A stretch of DNA of 64,000 bases from Sediminibacterium sp. (lineage in GTDB: Bacteria > Bacteroidota > Bacteroidia > Chitinophagales > Chitinophagaceae): positions 1 to 64,000 of the forward strand of contig JAQTZD010000004.1 in assembly GCA_028687975.1 (NCBI GenBank), given 5' to 3'. Of the stretch, positions 30,548 to 40,261 are shown one piece after another. The notes under the pieces are model-generated. The model made no database searches. It had not been told where the DNA came from and was given only the letters and a program-made list of their open reading frames with translations. Each line of letters opens with the position of its first letter. The stretch's first letter is position 1. A program made the translations under genes and the position numbers.

Positions 30548-30775
30548 ATGCACGGATGCAACGAGCTGAGAAAAAAGCATATCAAAAGGTTGGGTAAACA
30601 AATGAGAATTATTCGAATCAGTAATAATCCGAGTCGAAAGGAGATTGCCTGTGCTGCCGGGATAACTATAAAACGTTACCAACTGTATGAAACAGGTAAA
30701 ATGATGCCTAGGCTTTTGAGGCTATATTCATTGACTGAGACATTATGGGTCAAACTCCCTGATTTGCTTAATTAG
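30548..30775 (+). CDS. Small XRE-family HTH protein
   Basis: KRLGKQMRIIRISNNPSRKEIACAAGITIKRYQLYETGKMMPRLLRLYSLTETLWVKLPDLLN resembles a Cro/CI HTH; short and possibly degraded. Confidence 0.5.
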   Translation: MHGCNELRKKHIKRLGKQMRIIRISNNPSRKEIACAAGITIKRYQLYETGKMMPRLLRLYSLTETLWVKLPDLLN

Positions 30776-31002
30776 AAAGCCAAGCAACTACTGAAGTTTA
30801 CTGGCATGATTAAGCAACATTAGAGATATATAGAGTGTCTTCTCAATTTGGAATCATTGATTTTCAGGAGGTATTATCCTAACATGTGTTATTTATTATT
30901 TTTTTCGCAAAACAAAATCCATATTTGTAGTACTATATAAAGGTTTTTTGAGCTTTGAGAGTTGATTCGTATCGCTGTATGATTAAAAAATTATAAATCC
31001 CG

Positions 31003-31620
31003 ATGATTGTGAATGCCCTAAGTGAATATGACTGTGTTAGGCTGTTGAACAGCGGAGACCCAAGGGCGGTCGGCTACCTGATGGATCATTGTTTCCGTGC
31101 CTTGTGCCTGTTCTCAGAAAAGATCACGGGGGACGCAATCAGTGCACAGGATATCGCGGAGGAAAGCATCATTAAGCTCTGGGAGAATAGGGGGGGCTTT
31201 ACGAGTTTCCCGGCAGTCAAAAAATTCCTCTACCTATGCGCGCGCAACGCTTGTTTTAGCGAACTCAAACTTGGTGGGCGAAGGGAGAAAAGACATGATG
31301 AATACACTCGCAGGCAGGAACCGGCAGAGGGTTTTGTACTTAATGAGATCATCCGCGCAGAAGTGATGGATGAAATTTACACGGCTATCGAACAATTACC
31401 GGAAAAAATGGGGCTGGTTTTTAAACTCGCCTTTCTGGAAGGCTTGAGCAACGGGGAGATAGCAGCCCATCTAACACTCTCTGTCCATACCGTTAAAAAC
31501 CAGAAGAGCCGGGCCCTGGAATTGCTCCGACTGCAATTCAGGGGACGTGAACATCTATTAAGCATGCTCCTCATGCTGGTGGCTTTATCTTCACCAGAAA
31601 AAAATATCATGGTACACTAG
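31003..31620 (+). CDS. ECF RNA polymerase sigma factor (FecI-like)
   Basis: AQDIAEESIIKLWENRGGF (region 2); IEQLPEKMGLVFKLAFLEGLSNGEIAAHLTLSVHTVKNQKSRALELLR (region 4). Confidence 0.92.
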   Translation: MIVNALSEYDCVRLLNSGDPRAVGYLMDHCFRALCLFSEKITGDAISAQDIAEESIIKLWENRGGFTSFPAVKKFLYLCARNACFSELKLGGRREKRHDEYTRRQEPAEGFVLNEIIRAEVMDEIYTAIEQLPEKMGLVFKLAFLEGLSNGEIAAHLTLSVHTVKNQKSRALELLRLQFRGREHLLSMLLMLVALSSPEKNIMVH

Positions 31621-31691
31621 TACAGCTTTTCTTCTTCGTTGTTATCTACCTAATGCGGCTTAGCTGCCGTGTTATCTAATTAAAAAATTTT

Positions 31692-32831
31692 ATGAACGAA
31701 GCGCAACTGGACCAGGCTTTATATATGGCGTCGCTGATCAGCCTTACGCGAAAGGGTGAGCCATTACCTGCCCATGACGCTGACGCGCTTAGGGAGTGGC
31801 GACAGGAAGAGCCGGCCAATGAAGTATTGTACCAGCGACTAAATGATGGGGAATACATCACCCAGGATCTGGCACTGATGGGACACTATGATAAACTCTC
31901 CTCGAATCAAAAGATTATGAATCGGATCGTACCGGTGAGGCGCTTGCCTTTTATTCGCCAATTCCAGTGGGCAGTAGCGGCTGTATTGATTCTTACCTTA
32001 TCGGGTATCGTATTTTTCTTAAACCGTGAGCAGAAGCCCCAACAGAAGGAACTGGCGCAGGCAGATATCAAAGCACCTCAATTCAATAAGGCTACCATCA
32101 CTTTACCCGATGGAAAGCGGGTCATGCTGGATACTGTAGCCAATGGCACATTGATAGCGGGTATTGCCCGCAAGACGGCTGATGGGCAACTGGTATTTGA
32201 AGGTAATCGGTCCAACAAAGGGTATATCCTTGCCAGCAACCCCAAAAACAGCAGGGCAATGCAGATTACTCTGCCAGATAATACGGTAGTATGGCTGAAT
32301 GCTGATACTTATCTTCAATACCCCACCAGCTATAATGCAAAGGATAGGCTCGTGACCTTAAAGGGAGAGGCCTATTTCGAGGTAGTTCATAACGAGGCCA
32401 AACCTTTCCGGGTGACGGCGGGGGAACAGACCATCGAGGATGTTGGTACCAGTTTTAATGTAAAAGCCTACGAGGATGAAGGCGCAGTCAAAACTACACT
32501 TTTAGAAGGTGTCGTGATAATTAACCATTCCATTTCACTTAAACCTGGCCAGCAGTTCAGTAAAAATAAGGTCACCACTGCCAACACTGATGAAGTCATG
32601 GCATGGAAGAGTGGCAGCTTTTACCTTGATGGCCGCGAACTTGGATCGGTAGTTAGTGACATAAGCAGGTGGTATGACGTGGAGGTCGTATTTACTAACC
32701 TCGATGCCAGATATAGTGTTGTATTTGGTGGTGAAATGGGACGTGACTTAACACTTACCCAGGCAATAAAGGTGTTGGAGAAAATGAATGTACACTGCAG
32801 AATTGAAGGAAAAAAATTGTTGATAGAATAG
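31692..32831 (+). CDS. FecR-family anti-sigma factor
   Basis: Single TM, then ITLPDNTVVWLNADTYLQYPTSYNAKDRLVTLKGEAYFEVVHNEAKPFRVTAGEQTIEDVGTSFNVKAY; DUF4974-like C-terminus. Confidence 0.94.
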   Translation: MNEAQLDQALYMASLISLTRKGEPLPAHDADALREWRQEEPANEVLYQRLNDGEYITQDLALMGHYDKLSSNQKIMNRIVPVRRLPFIRQFQWAVAAVLILTLSGIVFFLNREQKPQQKELAQADIKAPQFNKATITLPDGKRVMLDTVANGTLIAGIARKTADGQLVFEGNRSNKGYILASNPKNSRAMQITLPDNTVVWLNADTYLQYPTSYNAKDRLVTLKGEAYFEVVHNEAKPFRVTAGEQTIEDVGTSFNVKAYEDEGAVKTTLLEGVVIINHSISLKPGQQFSKNKVTTANTDEVMAWKSGSFYLDGRELGSVVSDISRWYDVEVVFTNLDARYSVVFGGEMGRDLTLTQAIKVLEKMNVHCRIEGKKLLIE

Positions 32832-32955
32832 TTATGCAGGTGACCGAAACAAAAAGCCGCAGCGTCTCGAACACGCCACGGCCGGATGGCCAGGTTACCC
32901 AATCAAAAGAAGTCCGGAAGGCTTTCTTATTTGTTAACCCAACCAAAACAAAGGT

Positions 32956-35900
32956 ATGTCAATTACCCAAATCCTGCGTGTTATGAAACTAACCGCCATT
33001 CTGCTTACTGGTTGCTGTGTTCACCTCATGGCTGCCGCCGGAGCTCAAACCATCAGCTACAGTGCTAAAAATGCCAGCCTAAAAGAGGTATTTAAGGTTG
33101 TCAAGAAACAAACTGGCTACTTCGTGGTGTACAATGCTACACAGGTCAACACCAACCTGCCAGTATCGGTTAATGCCAAAGATCTGCCGCTTACCCAGTT
33201 TTTGAACGCCGTACTTAAAGACATAGATCTTGAGTATACGATTGAAAACAAGACAATAGTAATCTCTCTAAAGGCAAAAAAACCAACCGCCCCCGTATCC
33301 TCGGACTTAGGTCAGGGGGCTCAAGCTTCGATCATTGATATATGGGGAAAGGTAACAGATGAAAGCGGAAAGCCTGTTGTTGGTGCGAGTGTCATGGTGA
33401 AGGGGGCGAATAAAGGGACAATCACCAATAATGATGGAGATTTTATGCTGACTGGTGTTGATACAAAAGCAATTCTTGTTATTAGTGCGATCAATATCGA
33501 AAAAATTGAAATAGCTGTAAACAATAAAACGAATGTAGGTAACATTATTGTGCGGAGTAAAGTAGATGAACTCGACAAAATTATCATAAGGGCTTATGGA
33601 ACTACAACCAAGCGGATGAATACGGGAAGTATTAGTAAGATTACATCAGAAGATATTGCAAAACAACCAATAGCTGACCCGCTGAGTGCACTAAGTGGGA
33701 GAGTCAGCGGATTACAAATCAGACAATTTTCAGGAATGCCTGGCAGTTATCAAGCAGTCCAACTGCGTGGAAGAAACAGTATTGCCAATGGGAATGATCC
33801 ATTATATATTGTAGATGGAGTTCCTTTTCCTTCGTCCATTTTAAATAGCACTTTTGTAGGTGGCGGTGTTGTCTCAAGCCCTCTCAGTAATCTGAATCCT
33901 AGTGAAATTGAGAGTATTGAAGTGTTAAAAGATGCAGACGCTACTGCCATTTATGGTTCCCGTGGTGCAAACGGTGTTATACTGATTACAACTAAAGCCG
34001 GTAATTCTGGAAAACCACAAACAAATATCAGAGTTTATACCGGAGCAGGCAAAATATCACGCACAATGAAAATGCTGAATACTTCTCAATATCTCGCAAT
34101 GCGTCGAGAAGCATTTTCAAACGATGGTGTAGTGACTACTGCCACTAATGCAAAGGATCTTTTATTGTGGGATACTACGCGTTATACAGATTGGCAAAAA
34201 ACACTGATAGGAGAAACAATGCACCAAACAAACGCAGATATATCTGTATCTGGAGGTACGTCCCAAACACAATTCTCTTTTGGTGGTTCCTATTATAAGG
34301 AAACACCAACCATTCCTGGAAATTTCTCGATGCAAAAGTATTCAACAAATGTTACTGTAGGGCACAGTTCGAAAAATGGTGCCATTTCGTTACAGCTTTC
34401 TACGCGCTATTTGTTTAATCACAAAGTACTGCCCGGTGGGGATGGAGATATTACACGAATGATCACACTTGCACCGGTTGCTCCAGCTCTTTTTAAAACC
34501 GATGGTAGCCTTAACTGGGAAAATTCGACCTGGGAAAACCCCTTTCTCAACGTATACCAGGTATTTACTTCCAATTCAGAAAATTTTATTACCAATCTAA
34601 ACTTGAACGTACGAATAACAAAGAACTTGCGCTTTAAATTCAGCGGGGGGTATGACAGGTTATCAACTGTCGATCACCAGGCACAGCCAATGTCCAGTCT
34701 TAACCCCTCATTCAACCAAACGGGTTCGGCGAGATTTGGTAATCGATCAATTGCAAACCTTATTGGAGAGCCTCAAATATCCTATGAACCTAAATTTAAT
34801 AATGCGAATTTTCTATTTACTGCCGGGGCTTCGTTTCAGTCTTCGCAGGATAACGGGTTGTTTCAAAGTGCAAAGGGATATACGTCTGATGCGTTGATAA
34901 ATAGCATCAGAGCTGCGGCGACGATTACTACATCCAGTGAAACGAAGATAAATTACAGGTATATTGGTTTTTTTGCACATGCCAATTATGATTACCGGAA
35001 AAAGTACATCGTGTCTGCAACAGTAAGGCGTGATGGTTCAAGCCGATATGGAGAGAATAGCCGGTTTGCTAATTTTGGTTCGTTAGGAATCGGATGGATT
35101 ATCAGCAGTGAGAATTTCATGAAACAGCAAACTGTTGTCAGTTTTGCAAAACTGAGAGCAAGTGCTGGGGTTACAGGGAACGATCAGATTGGTGACTACA
35201 AATACATGGATCTTTACTCACCTGGTATTTATCCCTATCTTGGAACGACAACTTTCAGTCCTGCTCAACTTTTTAATAACGATTACAGTTGGGAAAAAGT
35301 GAAAAAATACCAAGTTGGTGCAGATCTTGGCTTGTGGAATAACCGGGTTCTAGTTACCGCGAATTATTATAACAACATAACAGAAAATCAACTTGTTTCA
35401 TACCCTTTGCCAACACTGTCCGGATTTTCAGGTATACTTCGTAATATTCCTGCAGTAATAAGGAACAACGGTATTGAACTCGAAATCAGTGCGACTATAT
35501 TGAGCCGAAAGACCTTTAATTGGGAAATATCAGGAAATATGACCTTCCCACATAATAAATTAGTAAGTTATCAAGGATTAGAAAATTCAACTTATGCCAA
35601 CCGTTATGTAATCGGACATCCTCTATCCATTTTTAAGAAATTTGAATATACCGGAGTCGACCCACTGACAGGAGTTTATACATTTAACGATTTTGACAAT
35701 GATGGTAGAATTACATCTCCTAATGATTCTAAAAGTATTATAAATACAAGTCAGGACTTTTATGGTGGACTGGAAAATACATTTCGCATTGGAAAGGTCA
35801 CCGCTAGCATGTTGTTTAGTTTCGCCCAAGAATTAAACGGAGAAAATTACCTTAGTTTTTTTTCAAGGCCTGGCCTAATGGTAAATCAACCGGATATTGT

Positions 35901-36225
35901 ATTTGCACGATGGCAAAAGCCGGGTGACATAACTGGCGTCCAAAGATTTTCGATTTCAAATGCTACTGCGAATACTGCATTCTCAAATTACCGCCAGAGC
36001 AATGCCGCATACAGCAATGCTTCTTATATCAGATTGCGGAATATTTATGTGGCATACGATATAAACAGTGATAAACTACGCAAAAAATCAATCCTTGATT
36101 TTAAGTTATTTGTTCAATGTCAGAATTTGTTTACGATTACTGGTTTTTATGGGTTGGACCCAGAATCCAAGACAGCACTACCTCCAAACAAAATGATTAC
36201 AGGTGGAATTCAAATCAAATTTTAA
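32956..36225 (+). CDS. SusC/RagA-family TonB-dependent outer-membrane receptor with STN domain
   Basis: STN region (YSAKNASLKEVFKVVKKQTGYFVVYNA), CarboxypepD-like domain, plug DPLYIVDGVPFP...EIESIEVLKDADATAIYGSRGANGVILITTK. Confidence 0.95.
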   Translation: MSITQILRVMKLTAILLTGCCVHLMAAAGAQTISYSAKNASLKEVFKVVKKQTGYFVVYNATQVNTNLPVSVNAKDLPLTQFLNAVLKDIDLEYTIENKTIVISLKAKKPTAPVSSDLGQGAQASIIDIWGKVTDESGKPVVGASVMVKGANKGTITNNDGDFMLTGVDTKAILVISAINIEKIEIAVNNKTNVGNIIVRSKVDELDKIIIRAYGTTTKRMNTGSISKITSEDIAKQPIADPLSALSGRVSGLQIRQFSGMPGSYQAVQLRGRNSIANGNDPLYIVDGVPFPSSILNSTFVGGGVVSSPLSNLNPSEIESIEVLKDADATAIYGSRGANGVILITTKAGNSGKPQTNIRVYTGAGKISRTMKMLNTSQYLAMRREAFSNDGVVTTATNAKDLLLWDTTRYTDWQKTLIGETMHQTNADISVSGGTSQTQFSFGGSYYKETPTIPGNFSMQKYSTNVTVGHSSKNGAISLQLSTRYLFNHKVLPGGDGDITRMITLAPVAPALFKTDGSLNWENSTWENPFLNVYQVFTSNSENFITNLNLNVRITKNLRFKFSGGYDRLSTVDHQAQPMSSLNPSFNQTGSARFGNRSIANLIGEPQISYEPKFNNANFLFTAGASFQSSQDNGLFQSAKGYTSDALINSIRAAATITTSSETKINYRYIGFFAHANYDYRKKYIVSATVRRDGSSRYGENSRFANFGSLGIGWIISSENFMKQQTVVSFAKLRASAGVTGNDQIGDYKYMDLYSPGIYPYLGTTTFSPAQLFNNDYSWEKVKKYQVGADLGLWNNRVLVTANYYNNITENQLVSYPLPTLSGFSGILRNIPAVIRNNGIELEISATILSRKTFNWEISGNMTFPHNKLVSYQGLENSTYANRYVIGHPLSIFKKFEYTGVDPLTGVYTFNDFDNDGRITSPNDSKSIINTSQDFYGGLENTFRIGKVTASMLFSFAQELNGENYLSFFSRPGLMVNQPDIVFARWQKPGDITGVQRFSISNATANTAFSNYRQSNAAYSNASYIRLRNIYVAYDINSDKLRKKSILDFKLFVQCQNLFTITGFYGLDPESKTALPPNKMITGGIQIKF

Positions 36226-36243
36226 TTGATAAATCTTACAACT

Positions 36244-37632
36244 ATGTTTTCTAAAAACACTACATATTTATTGGTTTCTTTGATTGCTCAGGTGATTTTT
36301 GGTACCAGCTGTAAAAAATTTACTGATGTCGGGAACCCGGAAGCTCAGTTGGAGCGAAATTCTGTCTTTAGCAGTAATGCGACTGCTGTTGGCGCACAAC
36401 TGTCTATCTATGCACAAATGGAGAGTAATGGCTTGGCTTACAATATGATAATAACACCTGGTGTAACGGCCGATGAATTTACCAGCCTGGGCACAACTGC
36501 AGCGGCTATAGATTTGGCAACCAATAACCTCACAGCTGATAATATCACTACTTATTCCTTCTGGACAAATTTCTACAGATATATTTATCAAGCAAATGCT
36601 TTAATTGAAGGTGTAGAAAAAAGTACAGTTGTAAGTAGTGAAATAAAGCAACAACTCATCGGAGAGGCAAAATTTACACGTGCATTCTGCTATTTTTATC
36701 TTGTTAATTTATTTGGCGATGTTCCTATCACGAAAAGTACTGATTATAAAACAAACGAAAGTATCACTAGGTCGCCTGTAACTGAAGTCTATGATTTTAT
36801 TATAGCAGACCTAGTTGAAGCTATATCTCTGCTTAGTAGCAATTACCTGAGCCCGTCAAACGTGGCTATAACTGAACGTGTACGTCCCAATAAAGCTGCT
36901 GCTTCGGCATTGTTGGCCCGAGTCTACTTATACACTGGAAAGTGGGCAGAAGCAGAGACTGAGTCTTCCAAAGTAATTGGAGCTTCGACCACATATTCTT
37001 TGAATAGCAACCTGAATAACAGTTTTCTAAAAAATAATTCTGAGGCGATCTGGCAACTTATGCCCGTTACGCCTGGGTATAATTCTTACCCCGGTTCCCA
37101 ACTTGTAACAAAATTAACCCCAACGGTAGTTTCAGTTGACACAAATTTTGTAAAAAGTTTCCGGGCATCAGATAATCGAAAATCGGCGTGGATACAACCT
37201 CTAACCGTATCAGGGAAAACTTATTTCCTGCCTAATAAGTATAAAATAGGACAAAATGTAACTCCGATAACTGAATATACTGTAATACTCCGTTTAAGTG
37301 AACAATACCTGATCAGGGCAGAAGCGCGAGCCAAGCTAAATAATATTGTCGGAGGGACAGGAGACCTTAATGCGGTCCGAGTTAGGGCCGGCCTTCCCGC
37401 ATTAACGGGGCTTACTCAAGCATCTTTAACCGATAGTGTTCAGGTCGAACGAAAATATGAACTGTTTGCAGAATTTGCAGACCGGTGGTTGAATCTTAAA
37501 CGTACTGGTACTGTAAACCAGGTGATGGCTCCTTTAAAGGGAAGTAGCTGGAGTTCTGCCGATCAATTGTATCCTATTCCACTAGTCGAGATTAATAGGA
37601 ATTCAAAGCTCACTCAGAATCCAGGTTATTAA
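36244..37632 (+). CDS. SusD/RagB-family nutrient-binding outer-membrane lipoprotein
   Basis: Lipobox FGTSCKKF; FTRAFCYFYLVNLFGDVPI; VRPNKAAASALLARVYLYTGKWAEAE; C-terminal YPIPLVEINRNSKLTQNPGY. Start taken at ATG 36244, not the upstream TTG. Confidence 0.93.
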   Translation: MFSKNTTYLLVSLIAQVIFGTSCKKFTDVGNPEAQLERNSVFSSNATAVGAQLSIYAQMESNGLAYNMIITPGVTADEFTSLGTTAAAIDLATNNLTADNITTYSFWTNFYRYIYQANALIEGVEKSTVVSSEIKQQLIGEAKFTRAFCYFYLVNLFGDVPITKSTDYKTNESITRSPVTEVYDFIIADLVEAISLLSSNYLSPSNVAITERVRPNKAAASALLARVYLYTGKWAEAETESSKVIGASTTYSLNSNLNNSFLKNNSEAIWQLMPVTPGYNSYPGSQLVTKLTPTVVSVDTNFVKSFRASDNRKSAWIQPLTVSGKTYFLPNKYKIGQNVTPITEYTVILRLSEQYLIRAEARAKLNNIVGGTGDLNAVRVRAGLPALTGLTQASLTDSVQVERKYELFAEFADRWLNLKRTGTVNQVMAPLKGSSWSSADQLYPIPLVEINRNSKLTQNPGY

Positions 37633-37648
37633 TCTTAAATCCGAAACT

Positions 37649-39022
37649 ATGGTTACCATTACATGCAGAGCTAAACAACTGCACTTAACATTCTTTTTAT
37701 GTCTTGCGCTAATTAATTGCATAGTAGCTCAGACATTACCTGATATAAAGATCGGTGCGCCAGCCCCTGATGCGGTTTTTCAGAATCTGCATTATTCTGA
37801 AAACAAGGTATTTGAGTTAAATAAACAGAGAGGCAAATATGTAATACTTGATTTTTTTTCTAAGTACTGTACGGTTTGCTTTTTAAGCCTTCCTAAGATT
37901 GATTCATTACAGAAAGTATACAAAGACAAAATTCAATTTGTAATGATAGGCCCAGATGAACCAGGTACAATGGAAACTTACCAGAAATTTCACAATAAAT
38001 TAAAACTAAGCCTTCCCGTCGCGATCGTTGATAGGGATGTATTTAAAACCTTTGGGGTACATTCGGTGCCTCATTTAGTATGGATTGACAGAGCAGGGAT
38101 CATAAAGGGAATCACCATCAGTAATGAACTCACTCGCGACAATCTAGAGCTTTTTTTGAGAGATGGTATTATTCAACGTGACAGCACATTCTTGAAGGCA
38201 GCACAAAATTCTTATGATAACAAAAGACCTCTTTTACTCTATGGTAATGGAGGAGAAGACTCTAATTTTGCTATGCGTTCGTTATTTTCAGTCTGGAAGC
38301 CAGGTATGCCTTTGGGCTCACCTTCAGGAGTGTTTGATGTGGTATGGAAAAGTTATTGTCGTCAACAAGGAATTGAACCTCCTGCTATGTTTCAAACTTT
38401 GGGATCTTCGATAACCAGGTTATATAATTATGCCTATTGGGGTTCTGATGGGGATTTTATATGGAAGCAGGACAAGAAGGAACAATTGTATGGAAATGTA
38501 TGGCCGAAACCGGTTTTTGAGATTAGGGACACAACTGTAGTGCAACCTGATTACAAAAACGGTAAAAATGTTTATAATTATAGTATTGCCACTACCAGGA
38601 TATGGAAAGATACCACGGAGCAGTTAAAAGAAATAATGCGCAACGATTTGAGAAGTTATTTCGGTTACGGTGTCGATATTCAATTTAGGAGTTGGCCAAT
38701 TTGGAAATTGATTGTGATAGACAGTTCTAGAATCCCCCATACATATAATGGAGAAAGCAAGATGATTAAGAATTCCAAAACAGGAATTCATTTACAAAAT
38801 TTGCCCATTTCCAGTTTTGTCCAAAGCTTATCAAAAGCGATAGCCTTTATGGATGACGTTGTTATTGATAGTACAGGCATTGATTATAATCTCGATATAA
38901 AAATAGATGCCATTTTGACCAACTTTGAAGATATTAATGCTGAATTGAAAAGGAACGGGTTCGCGCTTGTGCGTTCAACAAAAATAATGCAGACCTTGGT
39001 TATTAAAGACGACAATAGATAG
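37649..39022 (+). CDS. Secreted TlpA-like thioredoxin-fold protein with DUF3738-like C-terminus
   Basis: Signal peptide; KYVILDFFSKYCTVCFLSLPKID (CxxC); GVHSVPHLVWIDRAGII; C-terminal LPISSFVQSLSKAIAFMDDVVIDSTGIDYNLDIKIDAILTNFEDINAELKRNGFALVRSTKIMQTLVIKD. Confidence 0.83.
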   Translation: MVTITCRAKQLHLTFFLCLALINCIVAQTLPDIKIGAPAPDAVFQNLHYSENKVFELNKQRGKYVILDFFSKYCTVCFLSLPKIDSLQKVYKDKIQFVMIGPDEPGTMETYQKFHNKLKLSLPVAIVDRDVFKTFGVHSVPHLVWIDRAGIIKGITISNELTRDNLELFLRDGIIQRDSTFLKAAQNSYDNKRPLLLYGNGGEDSNFAMRSLFSVWKPGMPLGSPSGVFDVVWKSYCRQQGIEPPAMFQTLGSSITRLYNYAYWGSDGDFIWKQDKKEQLYGNVWPKPVFEIRDTTVVQPDYKNGKNVYNYSIATTRIWKDTTEQLKEIMRNDLRSYFGYGVDIQFRSWPIWKLIVIDSSRIPHTYNGESKMIKNSKTGIHLQNLPISSFVQSLSKAIAFMDDVVIDSTGIDYNLDIKIDAILTNFEDINAELKRNGFALVRSTKIMQTLVIKDDNR

Positions 39023-39173
39023 GTTTCGAAAATCTCATTTGTTATGTGCTATCTGTAATTTTAATGGCAATTGTAGAAAAAGAAAGTATATGTTTAGTAG
39101 AGCTCAGCCAGAGTGTGAATGCTCCCCATTTTCAGTACGCTTTAAATGTATAATTTTTCTTGAGATCCTCCCC

Positions 39174-39184
39174 TCGGCTCCACT
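39174..39184 (+). repeat. Putative attR core, TCGGCTCCACT
   Basis: 11-bp copy of the tmRNA 3' end, 10,527 bp downstream, in the intergenic gap after the SusCD module. Confidence 0.35.
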
Positions 39185-39374
39185 CACTACTCAAAAGGCG
39201 GTCTTATAAAAGGTTGCCTTTTGAATGGTGTGTCTCGGACTGGCAGGTGGTTTCTCGGATAGAAAGTCTGCCTGTTCCGGCAGAGCGGTCCCCGGGAGTT
39301 GCAAATGGTGTTTCTGTGGAGCAATTGCAAAATATAAATCACTTATCTTAGGTCTTTGAAAATAACTTGTTTGA

Positions 39375-40148
39375 ATGATGGGAGCAAAAAAAATAGTCTT
39401 TGATTTTGGAATGCATACGGCACAGGATACCAGAAGGTACCTGGCGGAAGGTTTTCATGTAGTGGCTATTGAAGCAAACCCCGAACTGGTGGCAGCTGCT
39501 CAAAAGAGCATGGCTGAATATATTGCGAACAAGCAACTCACTATTTTAAACCTGGGAGTTGCAGGAGAAAATGGGGTGCTTAGCTTTTATAAAAACCTGC
39601 ACCTCTCTGAATGGAGCTCTTTTGATTTTGAAATCGGCTCCAGAGACAATACGCCTTTTGAGGAAGTAAAAGTGGAATGTGTAACGGCCGATAAGATTTT
39701 CAGGCAATTTGACAAAGCTTATTATGTAAAGATTGATATAGAAGGATTTGATCATTTTGTTTTGTCTTCGTTAGATCCGGATAACCTGCCCCAGTATATT
39801 TCCTGTGAAGATAGCAGTACCCAAAATCTCGATATTTTGTATGAAAAAGGGTATCGGAAATTTAAATTGATTAATCAGGCAAGGAATTTTGAAGCCTTTT
39901 CCTTATCAAAGGAGCAGAATACAATTCTCAATTATATCCAGTTTAAATACAACCGCCTTAAAATGCGGCTACAAAAAGTGTTTCCGTTTAAATATCCATA
40001 TTCCTCTTCAGGGCCTTTTGGAGAAGCTACAGCTGGCCCCTGGCATGATTATGCAACAGTAAAAGGGTACTATCAATCATTTTATAAAGGAGAAGAAAGA
40101 ATACCAATTAATCATCTGAGTTGGTTCGACATACACGCATCTCTCTAG
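39375..40148 (+). CDS. FkbM-family methyltransferase
   Basis: KKIVFDFGMHTAQDTRRYLAEGFHVVAIEANPELVAAAQ; KAYYVKIDIEGFDHFVLSSL. Confidence 0.85.
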   Translation: MMGAKKIVFDFGMHTAQDTRRYLAEGFHVVAIEANPELVAAAQKSMAEYIANKQLTILNLGVAGENGVLSFYKNLHLSEWSSFDFEIGSRDNTPFEEVKVECVTADKIFRQFDKAYYVKIDIEGFDHFVLSSLDPDNLPQYISCEDSSTQNLDILYEKGYRKFKLINQARNFEAFSLSKEQNTILNYIQFKYNRLKMRLQKVFPFKYPYSSSGPFGEATAGPWHDYATVKGYYQSFYKGEERIPINHLSWFDIHASL

Positions 40149-40261
40149 CCATAATGGGTATTCCATTTAAAACAGGCTGCTTATCCGATTGACAGATTTC
40201 TTTCGTTTTTGATACAGGCTTCGGCAGAGGGGCAAATTAGTTTTGCCAAAATTTATCAGAA

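Noticed and set aside
31003-39022. Phage-defence system within the ssrA-adjacent segment
   Set aside because: Intact genes there are a surface-signalling/nutrient-uptake module; the only nuclease-like gene is a pseudogene and no defence-specific effector was seen.
39160-39351. 63-aa ORF MRSSPRLHSLLKRRSYKR...
   Set aside because: Composition and hairpins suggest a non-coding repeat or scar; kept as a sequence observation, not a CDS.
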